From: Anisodus tanguticus
Lineage: Eukaryota > Streptophyta > Magnoliopsida > Solanales > Solanaceae
Direction of reading: 5' to 3'
Length of the DNA: 64,000 nt
Assembly: GCA_034509755.1 (NCBI GenBank)
Contig: CM067548.1
Location: 13,902,018-13,966,017, forward strand
The number at the start of each line of letters is the position of its first letter. Positions within the stretch are counted from its first letter, which is position 1. The notes beneath the pieces were generated by a model. It was given only the letters and a program-made list of their open reading frames with translations. It made no database searches and was not told where the DNA came from. The position numbers and the translations under genes were made by a program. Positions 45,922 through 56,045 of the stretch are shown one piece after another.

Positions 45922-46870
45922 TGTTGGAAATTTGCCTTTGGTGGGAGTTGCGTCCAACCATCTTTAATGGCTTAAACACTAGTGTTCCGCATGTTGGAAC
46001 CTTCGATTCTTTACACGTGCATAATCTACTAAGTAAGTAGATGACCATAGGGCCAAGGATCGTTAAATTTCGTTGAGAAATGAAATAGATATTGGTCCAC
46101 GAAGTGAGGTGTTTGAAGCATGGAAAAAGGTGGTAAAGAGCAATCTCCCTCATCGGTGGGGGAAGAAAGGTTTGTTTAGTTAATAAGTCTCAAAGTTGGC
46201 TTGGGGTTTGGGACCCCAAGGGGTATCCCATGTGTTTAAAGGAGGGAGGACCTAGATGTGCTTCGGTTCGAGGATAAGCCTACACGCGCGCCGCCGCCGC
46301 CCGCCCGTCCCGTCCGATCTTGGGTCTCGGGCCGTGGGTCGTGGGCCATGCGCCGTGGGCTGTGGCTTCTTCTGATATTATCTTTTTGGATCCAAAATTG
46401 TTTTGGTCCCTGAAGTTTCAAGAAAATTGGGCATCAATTCACCATTTATTTTGGTGAATTACTATCCCATAATTGCCATTACTTGGTCAGTAACATCAAT
46501 TATGTGGGCATAAGCCTCTCCTTCAACTATATAAAGGAGCTTTTGCACAATTGTTGAGACACACAAAAAACTGAAACGAATCAGATTCTTCCTACAAACT
46601 TTATAGCATCATTTCATTACTCAAAATTCTTCAAGGTAGCACTTGAGTTTCCTTTGCTCAATTGTTCATTTGCTGTTTTATCTTGGGAGACAATTGTCCA
46701 GGACGTAGAAAAGATACATACGGGGCAATCTTGTCTTAAAGACAGAGTGCAATCACTCGACTCAGCATATCAAAACTGTTTCAATTTCTTGTTCAAGTTT
46801 ATTGTAATTTCAGTTTGTTGTAATACTTAGCAGTTACTTATTTCCGTTTCCTGCACCATTGTACACAACA
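45922..46870 (+). repeat. Copia 3' LTR
   Basis: 949 bp, starts TGTTGGAAATTTGCC and ends TTGTACACAACA, followed by ATACA. It is about 100 bases shorter than the 5' LTR through deletions around 46410-46440, while the GC-rich stretch (46285-46370) is longer. Confidence 0.85.
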
Positions 46871-46875
46871 ATACA

Positions 46876-47235
46876 TACATGAACTTAAATAATTAATTCT
46901 TATTTGGATTTTTTAAATTTAAACATTCTAATTTTTATGGACTTAATCCAATCATAGAAAGGTGATTGAATATCGTTCTTGTCTTATTTAATATATGAAA
47001 TAGAAAAATGATAGTACTAAAATGAATTAAATTTTTTAACATATTCTTGAACAGAAAGTATTCAGTCCCACGCGTTGTGGGTAAAGTAAATACATTTAGT
47101 ATAACAGAGGTAGTTTGTTATAGTTACGTTTACATGGAATCAAATTAATACAGTATATAGGATAGGAGTAACATAAAACATAAGATGTAAAACTTATTTA
47201 TAGGAGTAACATAATAGTAGTATAACATATAACTG
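46876..47235 (+). promoter_or_regulatory. Presumed upstream region of the ArfGAP gene
   Basis: AT-rich interval between the copia 3' LTR and the pyrimidine-rich leader of the host gene. No single convincing TATA box can be chosen. The call rests on position only. Confidence 0.35.
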
Positions 47236-47371
47236 ACCTTTATGAGATGTAAAACTTCGCATTTCTCTCCCTATTCTTTCTCCTTGGGCAATATCAATCT
47301 TCCCCCCATTGAAGAAGCATAATCTCAGATTCCAAGTGTGAATCATCAATCAATATTCTTGGCACAAATTA
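47236..47371 (+). other. Possible 5' untranslated exon of the ArfGAP gene
   Basis: A CT-rich leader (CTCTCCCTATTCTTTCTCC), then AGAAGCATAATCTC and the end CACAAATTAG followed by GTGATG, a possible donor. The next piece would start before the ATG at 48119, perhaps after the AG at 48080-48081. No transcript evidence is available; boundaries are guesses. Confidence 0.35.
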
Positions 47372-48118
47372 GGTGATGATTCTTCTCTCTCTGCTCCGAT
47401 CTTTCATGCATTTCAGCTTATTTCATGTATGTTTCAACGCAATCACTATTTGATGATCTGGGTACATGTTTTTGTAATGCTTATATCTTTCTTTGTATTT
47501 TTGGGATTTATTGATTCTTTGTATTATCTGACCCGGATTCCGGTCCGATTACAATGGAATTCGAACTGCTTTTTGATTTACTTTTACACTTGTCTTTCCT
47601 AGTTGTACCTCGTTCTGCTAGCAGCCTTTGATGTTTTGCTTTTTCACAGAAAAACAGTCTTTTTCCTGATTTCTCCAATGTACATTATGCATTTAGTACC
47701 ACAGGAAATGCATATTTTACTTTGGGAAATCATTTTTAAGTGTTTTGTTGGTATAAAAGTTGGTTAATCCTACAAAGTGTATGATAAGGTATAAGGATAG
47801 TGTCTTAATGATGTGCCCAATCCCGAAATTGGTTCTATACATATCTGAGTACTGAAGGTTGACAAAAATGTCTAAATGGCATCAGAGTAATATGAGTTGG
47901 GATATTTGTATAGGAAATGACTTCAGGTAACCAAACAGCCATACCAAAGACACCTAGCGAAAACAACAAAGGAGATTCTTATTCAGTTTATTAATTTCTC
48001 TTTCATGCAATATGATTGTAGGATTTCCATAATTGCAAATATGTGAATACTGACTCATTATATGTTGGTTCCTTGTAAAAGGTGGTCAAGTTGAAGGAGA
48101 GCAGCTTAGTAGAGAGCA

Positions 48119-48158
48119 ATGAGCCAGCGCCCGTCTGCACTTACAAGACCAACTTCAA
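48119..48158 (+). CDS. AGD12: ArfGAP (AGD12-like) coding exon 1
   Basis: First coding exon of an ADP-ribosylation-factor GTPase-activating protein of the AGD11-13 group (zinc finger plus C2). ATG at 48119 gives MSQRPSALTRPTS and one base of the next codon, then a GTATGA donor at 48159. The short Ser/Pro/Arg N-terminus before the ArfGAP domain fits the family. The product would stimulate GTP hydrolysis on Arf in vesicle traffic at membranes. I use AGD12 because the joined protein follows that paralogue's pattern; AGD11 or a lineage-specific copy is possible. The start is the only ATG in frame before the splice site. Confidence 0.75.
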
Positions 48159-48986
48159 GTATGATCTCACTGCACTATCAAGCGTGTGCTTATGTGCTAA
48201 TTTTAGCTTTGTATGAGACTAGTTACTTCACTGCAACCATCTTATTGTGCCTTATGTGCTGTTCATGATGTATCTGGAAATTGCATCCAAGAGATCTTTT
48301 TTGTAAATTGAAGCATCTAAGGTTAATAAATGAAACTGCAAGTTTGTAGTCCTTGATACAAAGGTGTAAATAATTACTTCTCAAATTTCTGAGATGATAA
48401 CATTCATAGGAAGTAGCTGACTGTAGTTACAGATACATGCAGAAATAGTGGCTGTTGAATTAGTGCTATCATGCTGTTTATGTAGCTAAATGGTGTAATC
48501 AAAATAATATTGTATTCCTTTACTAGGGCATCATAACATGTCTTTGTAGTAGTGCAAATTAGGAAATACAAACAACCCTTAGGAATTAGTAGCAGAATGA
48601 AAGATTCGATTTTACTGGAGATTGTGTCTGTGGTTCTTCACATTTATGCACATGCTCAGATTTTCTCATTGGTTGATAGCAATATAAAGATGCTCCTAGG
48701 AGAATCTCGAGCACACTCTTTAGAAGTCAAACACCTCCTCTTTAGTTCTGGTTCTATCTGTTCATCTCTTAAGGTTATGGTGGTGAGCTACAAAGGCCTG
48801 GTCATTCAACTGAGTTGTGAAGGAGAACGTTGAAGAATAATGCAAGCTATGTCCATAGAACACTTTTGTTGAGACCAAAGGGACCTTTGTTTTCAACATG
48901 GGTTAAAGAGGTCAAGGTCTCTTGCTTCGTAAGGGAGTTGGAAGCAGTAGGTGGAGCTTCTACAGTCATATTTTAGAGAGGCTTAT

Positions 48987-49140
48987 TACAACAACAACAA
49001 CAACATACCCGGTGTAATCCCACAAGTGGGGTCCGGGGAGGGTAGTGTGTACGCAGACCTTACCACACTATTGGAGGTAGAGAGGCTGTTTTGCGATGGA
49101 CCCTCGCCAAAGAAAAGCGAACTAAAGCAGTCTGAAAAAA
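48987..49140 (-). mobile_element. (TTG)n-tailed SINE or LINE 3' fragment
   Basis: Read on the minus strand it contains AGGTCTGCGTACACACTACC, then CCCCGGACCCCACTTGTGGG and ends GTATGTTGTTGTTGTTGTTG. The same 3' module ends the RTE LINEs at 2077-4305 and 54086-57189, and TS-type SINEs. Possible imperfect duplication: GAGGCTTATT left and GGGGCTTTATT right. Confidence 0.65.
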
Positions 49141-49335
49141 GAAATGATAGAAGTAAAGAAGCCATGGAAGAGGGGCTTTATTGCTGGCTGATTAATTTCT
49201 TTTAATTGTTTGTTTGATAGGATATCCGACCCATCTTAGAAGAAGCATGAAAGTTGAAATGATTACACTAAAGAGCAATAACTTGTTAGCCATGTAGGTG
49301 GATCCCAATGTATGTACTGAACTTTTGATTGTTAA

Positions 49336-49513
49336 ACCAGTGGTAGAGCCAGGAATTCCATCAAGGGGATTCAAGAAAAGCTCTCGTGTCTAAGAGATTC
49401 AACAATTTTTATATATTCACATAAGAAGATTTTTCACCTGTATACCCAGTACAATTTTCCGACGAAGAGGGTTTAGTTGAACCCAGTCTGGAAAAGTGGA
49501 TCCGCTACTGGTG
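49336..49513. repeat. MITE-like repeat with inverted ends
   Basis: Left end ACCAGTGGTAGAGCCAGG; right end reverse-complemented ACCAGTAGCGGATCCACT. The interior reads TTCCATCAAGGGGATTCAAG, then GGTTTAGTTGAACCC. Repeats of this look are common in Solanaceae introns. No certain TSD. Confidence 0.45.
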
Positions 49514-50243
49514 TTAGACCATTTTTAACGGCTGGATTGTATATGCTTGTCTTTGGGTATTTCTGTTTACTTCATACATTAATTGAGAAATTACAGATTC
49601 ATTTATTTGAGAGTGGACTATAATGAAAGACACCTGGCATAGTACTCCGAAATTTAATTGTGCATGCTGAAACTTCTTTCTATTCTTGAATTTTCCTCTA
49701 CCTATTCCTTGTAAATAGGTCTATGGGATCCAGTAAGGCATTGGTCATTTACAAAGTAAAAACTGCTTATAAGAAAGGAAAAAATAAGCTGCACCCTTTT
49801 CATTTGCTTGATGGTTATTGGGCCATAGTTTCTACAACTTCACATGCCAAACATTGATGGCTGCACTATTGATGGCAGGAGTCCTTTGTGAGATAAATGA
49901 ATGAGGATTTGGAGTTATAAGTTCTAACTATGAAGTACAATTTTTCTCGTCCTTGTACCATAAAAGATAGTCCATGTTGTGTATTGACAGATTCTTGTGC
50001 AGTTTGAGATAGTTCTATGCTTCTGTCTCTTCCAACTAACTGCTATGTTTTGCTACAATTTGATAATTCGCTCTTCATTGGTCACTGTAAGCTACTACCA
50101 TGTCCTTTTATAGATACCTCCAACCTTTTCACTCTTTGAATAATTAGATTCATCTTTTACTTTTTTTTTATAATGGATTCATCTTTCAAATAAAGAAGAT
50201 TCATATTTTACTTTTTGTGTGACTGGTAATTGCAAATTCACAG

Positions 50244-50325
50244 GCAAGAGAAGATTGAAAGACCTTTTGCTTCAAAAAGATAATCGTGTATGTGCTGATT
50301 GTGGTTCTCCAGACCCTAAATGGGC
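50244..50325 (+). CDS. AGD12: ArfGAP (AGD12-like) coding exon 2
   Basis: 82 bases between CACAG and GTAAG. It encodes KRRLKDLLLQKDNRVCADCG followed by SPDPKWA, the start of the ArfGAP domain with the first zinc pair Cys-x2-Cys. In phase with exon 1 (the split Ser codon A|GC) and exon 3 (the split codon GC|G). The Trp in PKWA is a conserved ArfGAP residue. Confidence 0.9.
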
Positions 50326-50925
50326 GTAAGTTTCAGCACCTGATGCCTGCTTATCTTTCTATTTGAAGAAGTGTGGATACTTTTTGGATAATAACAGGAA
50401 CAGGAACAGGAAAAACAATAATATGATTTACTATATAAATTTAAAATTACTGGTATATGTGTACTTAAAGCTAGAATATGCAGCTACCAGTAAGGAATTA
50501 GTTCAATTCTTCCACAATAGGGGTGTCTTATATGTCACGTTCTTCAATCAGTTCTCAACTTCCGATTGGTTAATATCAGTTTTCACGTCAGAGTCAATTC
50601 TACATATGCTTCACTTCTTCCTTTTAAGTGTTTTACCCAATTTCAAGTAAACAAACCCATTAAAAGTTCTTCCAGTGGTGAACTCTTCATTTTTAAAACT
50701 GTAATTATTCCTATTAGAAGCTTCTTCTTATCCAACTGGAATATTATTACATAAAGAGCTATGGTGACAAGTACAAGATATTAGATCGACTTTTCCTTTC
50801 ACCATGACAGAATATTGAATGATATGCGGCAAAAGTTAATGCTACTTTGCATTTAGACCTAACATTTCACGTATTGTCAATTGATACCTTTAATATTATC
50901 TATAACATCATACTTAGCAGTAGTT

Positions 50926-50946
50926 GGGGGGGGGGGGGGGGGGGGG
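50926..50946 (+). repeat. Homopolymer of 21 G
   Basis: An uninterrupted G run in intron 2. Its exact length may be an assembly estimate. Confidence 0.8.
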
Positions 50947-51318
50947 AGTAAATCATCTAATTAACTTGTTAGGCCCACATTTGAGCCTATAGTAAAATTT
51001 AATGCATATACAACATTGTATTATGCATTTCACCACAATCTACCTGTTTGTTATTTCCAAATACTTACATTACGTAGGATCAATTGTACTTTATGTATGA
51101 AATGCAGATGAATTTTTTCCAGGGTTATTCCATTTGTTTGATTTTTGTTTATCTAAATGGAAAACTATGATTCATGTTCCTCCACAACCACGCTGTTTTA
51201 TTAAGTGAAAAGTTTCCCGTATAATTCACCTTGAACTTTTCGTGGTTTTCAATATTAACTAAAACGTTGCATTCTTTTGAGATTTTTATACTACAAATTG
51301 CTATTATTTTGCACTAGC

Positions 51319-51428
51319 AGGGTTTGGGGGTGGGGGGTTATTTGCTATTATTTTTATATTTCTTCTTCTGCAGGTTCACTATTGGGTTTGGATGGGTGGG
51401 GTTGGGGTTGGGGGTCGGGATGGGGGGT
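51319..51428 (+). repeat. G-rich duplicated tract
   Basis: GGGTTTGGGGGTGGGGGG and, 60 bases on, GGGTGGGGTTGGGGTTGGGG plus TCGGGATGGGGGG, each followed by TTATTTG(G)CTAT. Several G-quadruplex-type arrangements (four runs of at least three G) are possible on the coding strand. Confidence 0.65.
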
Positions 51429-52314
51429 TATTTGGCTATACATTTACGAGTATTTATAAAATTCATAACTTTCTCAGTGTCAAATTGATAGTATGAAGGT
51501 GTTTGTTAATTGAAAAGATGAACGTGATGAAGATGTCTATACAATAACAACTATGCCTAAGTCACAACCAAGTTGGGGTGTCATTCTATATGCAAATAAA
51601 GATTAAAAAGTTGTTAGTAAGTAAATATTTATGACAAGATGGAACATGTCAACCAATTTTCCAAAATTGAAACAAAAATGTACGCGTCAAAATTTTGATT
51701 GCAAGTTTCAATCACCAAGAACAAGTTAGAAATAAAGAAAATGAGAGCTTGAGGGAGTGTTAGGAGAATATTGAGAGAGAACTGTAAGTTGGTCTTGGAA
51801 AAATAAATAAGTAGCGGGTATTTTATAGTTTTAAGTTTTAGGTAATAGTGTAAATAATTTAGCAAAAAAAAAAGGGCCTCACTTGACTCATCCGATTGAA
51901 AAAATGAAGGGACTGCATTGGGCCTCACTTGGCCAAGCCGGTTCCAACCCCCTACAGAAGGGCTAGGGCTGGTTCCATGCCCCTCTTACCAGGTCTGGTC
52001 GGTCCAACTTCTTCGTTCACCTGACCCTTTTATCAAGTTTAGTTGATACGGTTTGGAAAGTGATGTCTTTGCTTCAACCTTAAAAGATATTTAAGTAACT
52101 TGTGTGCAGTTGCTCTAGACTTCTATCTCCTCTTGTTTCGGAAAACTACTTTTAAGAAAAAGAGCATAAGTGACAAGGTGAAAGGTCATTTTCTTTTACT
52201 GGTCAAAGATCTCCTCCTGGCCATTTCTGTTCCAAGTATCTCAAAATAACATTCTCCTTATTCCATTTCTCTCCCTTAATTTTATAGTGCTTGCATTGTT
52301 TTCATCAATCCCAG

Positions 52315-52390
52315 GTCGACAAACATTGGCGTTTTCATTTGCTTAAAATGCTGTGGTGTGCACAGAAGCCTTGGAACTCACATTTCAAAA
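52315..52390 (+). CDS. AGD12: ArfGAP (AGD12-like) coding exon 3
   Basis: 76 bases between CCCAG and GTAAG. It encodes the core NIGVFICLKCCGVHRSLGTH followed by ISK. It supplies the second zinc pair (CLKC, giving Cys-x2-Cys-x16-Cys-x2-Cys with exon 2) and the catalytic arginine finger in GVHRSLG. Ends in phase 0 after Lys. All residues expected for ArfGAP activity are present. Confidence 0.95.
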
Positions 52391-53406
52391 GTAAGTTTTT
52401 CAGGGCCATTTGCTGTCTGTATTTTCTTCTTTTCTCCAGAGTTGATTATGTCCGTGATTTACAGCTAGAACTAAGCTTTTCTTATTTGAGATATGTATGC
52501 AAATTAGCTCTATGGATTTGCTTTTCCTAGACAGAGAACCTAATATATTTTTCCCCCAATGTCTTCATAATTGACTGCACACTGATGTTCCAAATTCTAT
52601 AGGCATTGTTACTATAACCATTACCAAGGTAGAACATCACCAAGTTAGAACTGTTTGTTGTAGTTTAACCAAATTGAGCTTGCTTCCCGTCACTGTCAAA
52701 CGGTAAAGTATTTTTCTCCCTTTATCCTTTATGATACCAACACTTATTTGGTAGCTTGCAACTTGTTCATTAAAAAAAGAGAACGGGGTGGCAGTAAGAG
52801 TGATGAATGTCTGGTCATCTTCCGTCTGACCCATGATTTACTGTTATTGGCAGATTTCCAGCAACAATTTCCTGCGAAATCTGATTATAGATGTTGAAAT
52901 ATTCGAATTATCTCACATTGTACTTTTTAATTTCTTAAATCACTTTGCCAACATTACAGCATAACTTAACAAGTATTCTCCTTTTCATGGCATGTTTTCT
53001 GTCTTGCTCCGTCCTGGCACTTGTCTTCTGGCAACCCGACTCCAGATAATTATCCGTTGCCACAACAATTCCGTACATGTTTCAATATTTCTTAAGTACA
53101 GAGAGTTATTGACTTGAAAAATTCTGTTACCCCCAGATTGCTTTTGTTTTTAAGTTTGAGACTAGGATCAATAAAGCACTAAATTTCTCAGTTTCCTTAT
53201 AGCTTACTGCATAGCAGGGAGACAAGGACATGCATCTTAGGAAGGGTTTTCTTCTAAAAGGTCATGCTACTACATTTCTGAAATTGTCAAGAGTGTAGAT
53301 CCATGTTTTTGTGGTGCATTTTTCATGGCATGGGAAATGGCAATATTGTCTTGTTTATTCAAATTCTGGTCCTTTTCCCCTCCTTAATATGACTAAAATG
53401 TTGCAG

Positions 53407-53570
53407 GTTTTGTCTGTGACATTGGATGAATGGTCTGATGATGAAATTGATGCAATGGTTGAGGTTGGAGGTAATGCTTCGGCAAATTCAATCTATGAAG
53501 CTTATATTCCTGAAGGCATTTCAAAGCCAGGATCAGATGCCAGCCACGAGCAGCGCTCTAAATTCATCAG
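53407..53570 (+). CDS. AGD12: ArfGAP (AGD12-like) coding exon 4
   Basis: 164 bases after TTGCAG, ending ATCAG before GTTAGG. It encodes VLSVTLDEWSDDEIDAMVEV, then GGNASANSIYEAYIP, then a Pro-Gly-rich bend and SHEQRSKFIR. This is the second half of the ArfGAP fold (helices after the zinc finger). The phase-2 end joins exon 5 through the split Arg codon AG|G. The donor GTTAGG is weaker than the others, but the frame fits exactly. Confidence 0.95.
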
Positions 53571-54619
53571 GTTAGGTCAGATGCAGAAGTGTTGTTCTTT
53601 CTATTCATCTTTACGTCTTGAAGCAATATGGAGATATCAACCTTCACGAGCCTTTCCTTATCGATTGTTGTCAGTTTTCTGGTAAAATATTGATACACGG
53701 GGTTGGAGATGGCATGGGTTTGTGGCTTCCTAAATGAGGCTTCCTATATGAGGACTTCCTGCTGTTCAATGCCGCTCCCATCATCTTGAATTTCCATCCT
53801 TAGCTTTCCTTTCCTTCTCTACTGTTCGGCCTTATGCCCTTATCCATTAATGGCATTCTTGAATCCTTTTGGTTACTATCATGTTATAATCCTCATGTAA
53901 GTTAAATGATACTTCCGCTTCTCTTAGCCAAATTCACAAAAGTAAAAGTCCATTGGTTCACATCTTGACAATTAAATTCGAGAACTTAGAAACTAGGTGA
54001 AAAATAGAAAACAATTGGAGGAGTAGAGAAGTTTTGAGACATGCATGTTTTTTTTTTTTTGAAAAGGTAACATATGTTGTATATACAACAACAACATACC
54101 CAGTGCCATCCCATAACATGGGGTCTGGGGAGGGTAGAGTGTACCCAGACCTTACCTCTACCTTGATAGGTAGAGCGGCTATTTCGGAGAGACCCTCGGC
54201 TCAGGACAAGCAAAGCAGAAAAAAATAGTCAGCCCCGGTCAAAAATTTTTAAAAAAATTTAAATTTAAAAATTTAAAGCAGTATGAAAATACTGACAGCA
54301 AACGCGAATACGCCATAATAGCGTATCCTAAAAAGGAAAAGAAAAGAAGAAAGAAGAAGCAGTAACAAACACAGATAAATGAGATAAACCAAGTACATTA
54401 ACGAACGCATACCAATAGAAATAAAACTACAGAAGGCTATAAAGCAATACTATGCCTATTCTTATGATATGCTAAGAGGATCTACAATAATAACACTACA
54501 GCTACCCGTTTGTAGGCGTAAGTAAGACTACGCCACAACCCCCTATCTAAGGTCATGTCCTCAGTAAGTTGCGCCTGCTCCATATCTCGTCTAATTACCT
54601 CTCCCTACCCCTCCTAAAC

Positions 54620-55614
54620 CCGTCCATAGCCAACCTCTCACACCTCCGCACTGGAGCATTTTTCTCTCCCTCGCACATGTCCAAACCATCTCAACCACAC
54701 TTCCCGCATCTTATCCTCCACCGAGGCTACTCCCACTCGGCCCCGGATATCATCATTTCTAATCCTATCTCTCCTTGTATGCCCACACATCCATCTTAGC
54801 ATCCTCATCTCCGTCACTCTCATCCTTTGGGTGTGCGACGTCTTGACTGGCCAACACTCCGCCCCATACAACATAGTCGGTCTAACCACCGCCCTATAAA
54901 ACTTGCCTTTCAGTTTTGGTGGCACCTTTTTGTCACACAAGACTCCAGATGCAAGCTTCCATTTCATCCACCCTGCTCCAATACGATGTGTGACATCGTC
55001 ATCGAGTCCATTCCCTTGGATAATCTACCCGAGGTACTTGAAGCTTTCTTTCTTCAGAATGACATGAGTCTCAAGCCTCACCTCCACTCCTATCTCACGG
55101 TTACTCCCGTTGCTGAACTTGCACTCCAAGTATTCTGTCTTGGTCCTACTCAGCCTGAACTCTTTAGACTCCAGAGTCTATCTCCAAACTTGCAGCTTAA
55201 CGTTCACCCCGCTGCGAGTCTCATCAATCAGGACTATGTCATCTGCGAATAACATAAACCATGGCACCTCCCTTTGGATTCGTTGCGTCAGTCCATCCAT
55301 TACCAAGGCAGATAAGAAAGGGCTAAGAGCTGATCCTTGGTGTTGCCCAATTATCATAGGAAAGTGCTTCGAGTCTCCTCCCATTGTCCGTACCCTAGTC
55401 TTGTCTCCATTATACATATCCTTGATCACCCTAGTGTACGCCACAAGTACACCTTTAGCCTCCAAACATCTCCAGAGAACCTCTCTAGGGACTTTATCAT
55501 ATGCCTTCTCGAGGTCGATGAAAACCATATGTAAGTTTCTCTTCCTCTCCCTATACACAACTCCACCAACCTCCTAATAAGATGAATGACTTTTGTAGTC
55601 GAACGTCCCGGCAT
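54620..55614 (-). pseudogene. RTE reverse transcriptase, broken
   Basis: MPGRSTTKVIHLIRRLVEL (55614 on), frame change, then LHMVFIDLEKAYDKVPREVL (55178-55558 frame, first catalytic Asp), HQGSALSPFLSALVMDGL and MLFADDIVLIDETR with the intact Asp-Asp pair, then VNVKLQVWR. After a stop the C-terminal part is at 54967-54638: a PPKLKGKFYRAVVRPTMLYG block, MRMLRWMCGHTRRDRIRN and a WLRWFGHV block, typical of RTE tails. Confidence 0.8.
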
Positions 55615-55619
55615 GAATC

Positions 55620-56045
55620 CAAACTGGTCCTCCTAAAAGCGCCTCTTCTCCTCCTCGGCCAAGCCCGCCTGCGGCGCGTAAGCATTAATAATGTTCATAG
55701 TGGACCTTCCAACTACCAACTTAATCACCATCATCCTATCGTTGACCCTCCTAACCTCTACCACTTGGCCCCTTAGCTCGCTGTCTACCAAAATTCCTAC
55801 CCCATTCCTATGCCCCGACCTACCCGAGAACCATAACTTATACCCATCCACCTCCTTCGCCTTAGTTCCTACCCATTTGGTCTCCTGGACACATGCTCTA
55901 TGAATCACTCTTCTTAAAAATCTTAACTAGCTCTATGGACTTTTCTGTTAAAGTTTCAATGTTCCAAGACCTTATTCTCAGCCTAACATCTCCCCTACCC
56001 TGCTTACCCCCCTAACCCTCGCCCCCGTCCCCAACCGAGAACATG
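55620..56045 (-). pseudogene. RTE endonuclease, 3'-truncated
   Basis: Endonuclease/exonuclease/phosphatase fold. A start RIRSWNIETLTEKSIELVKI lies near 55985-55925, then a frame change, then CVQETKWVGTKAKEVDGYKL with the catalytic Glu in QETK, GRSGHRNGVGILVD and MNIINAYAPQAGLAEEEKRR. The later catalytic blocks (DFN and SDH type) are missing, cut off where RT text starts. In an active LINE it nicks the target DNA. Confidence 0.75.

Larger units (their letters stand above)
40800..46870 (+). mobile_element. Copia LTR retrotransposon (Tork-like) with TSD
   Basis: Complete boundaries: LTRs at 40800-41851 and 45922-46870, flanked by the 5-bp duplication ATACA (40795-40799 and 46871-46875). Interior order is gag, protease, integrase, RT, with RNase H nearly all lost; integrase before RT defines copia. 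LTR identity looks like about 95 percent by eye over the first 260 bases, so the insertion is fairly recent. Frame damage is light: a 1-base loss in gag, a shift in integrase, a stop in RT. The Tork assignment is from general gag/RT resemblance and is tentative. Confidence 0.85.
48159..50243 (+). other. ArfGAP intron 1 (2,085 bp)
   Basis: GT-AG intron in phase 1, ending TTCACAG. It contains a (TTG)n SINE/LINE tail (48987-49140) and a MITE-like repeat (49336-49513). The 48552-48833 open frame shows no domain and is not called a gene. Confidence 0.7.
50326..52314 (+). other. ArfGAP intron 2 (1,989 bp)
   Basis: GT-AG intron with a run of 21 G (50926-50946) and a duplicated G-rich tract (51319-51338, 51383-51428). 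51890-52020 holds repeated GGGCCTCACTTG words. No coding domain seen. Confidence 0.65.

Noticed and set aside
48552..48833. 93-codon frame in ArfGAP intron 1
   Set aside because: No domain, lies between spliced exons, and no codon bias visible by eye.
53311..53685. A separate 124-codon protein
   Set aside because: It is exon 4 of the ArfGAP gene read through into both introns.
54827..55577. Plus-strand frames of 141-155 codons
   Set aside because: They are the reverse complement of the RTE reverse transcriptase.
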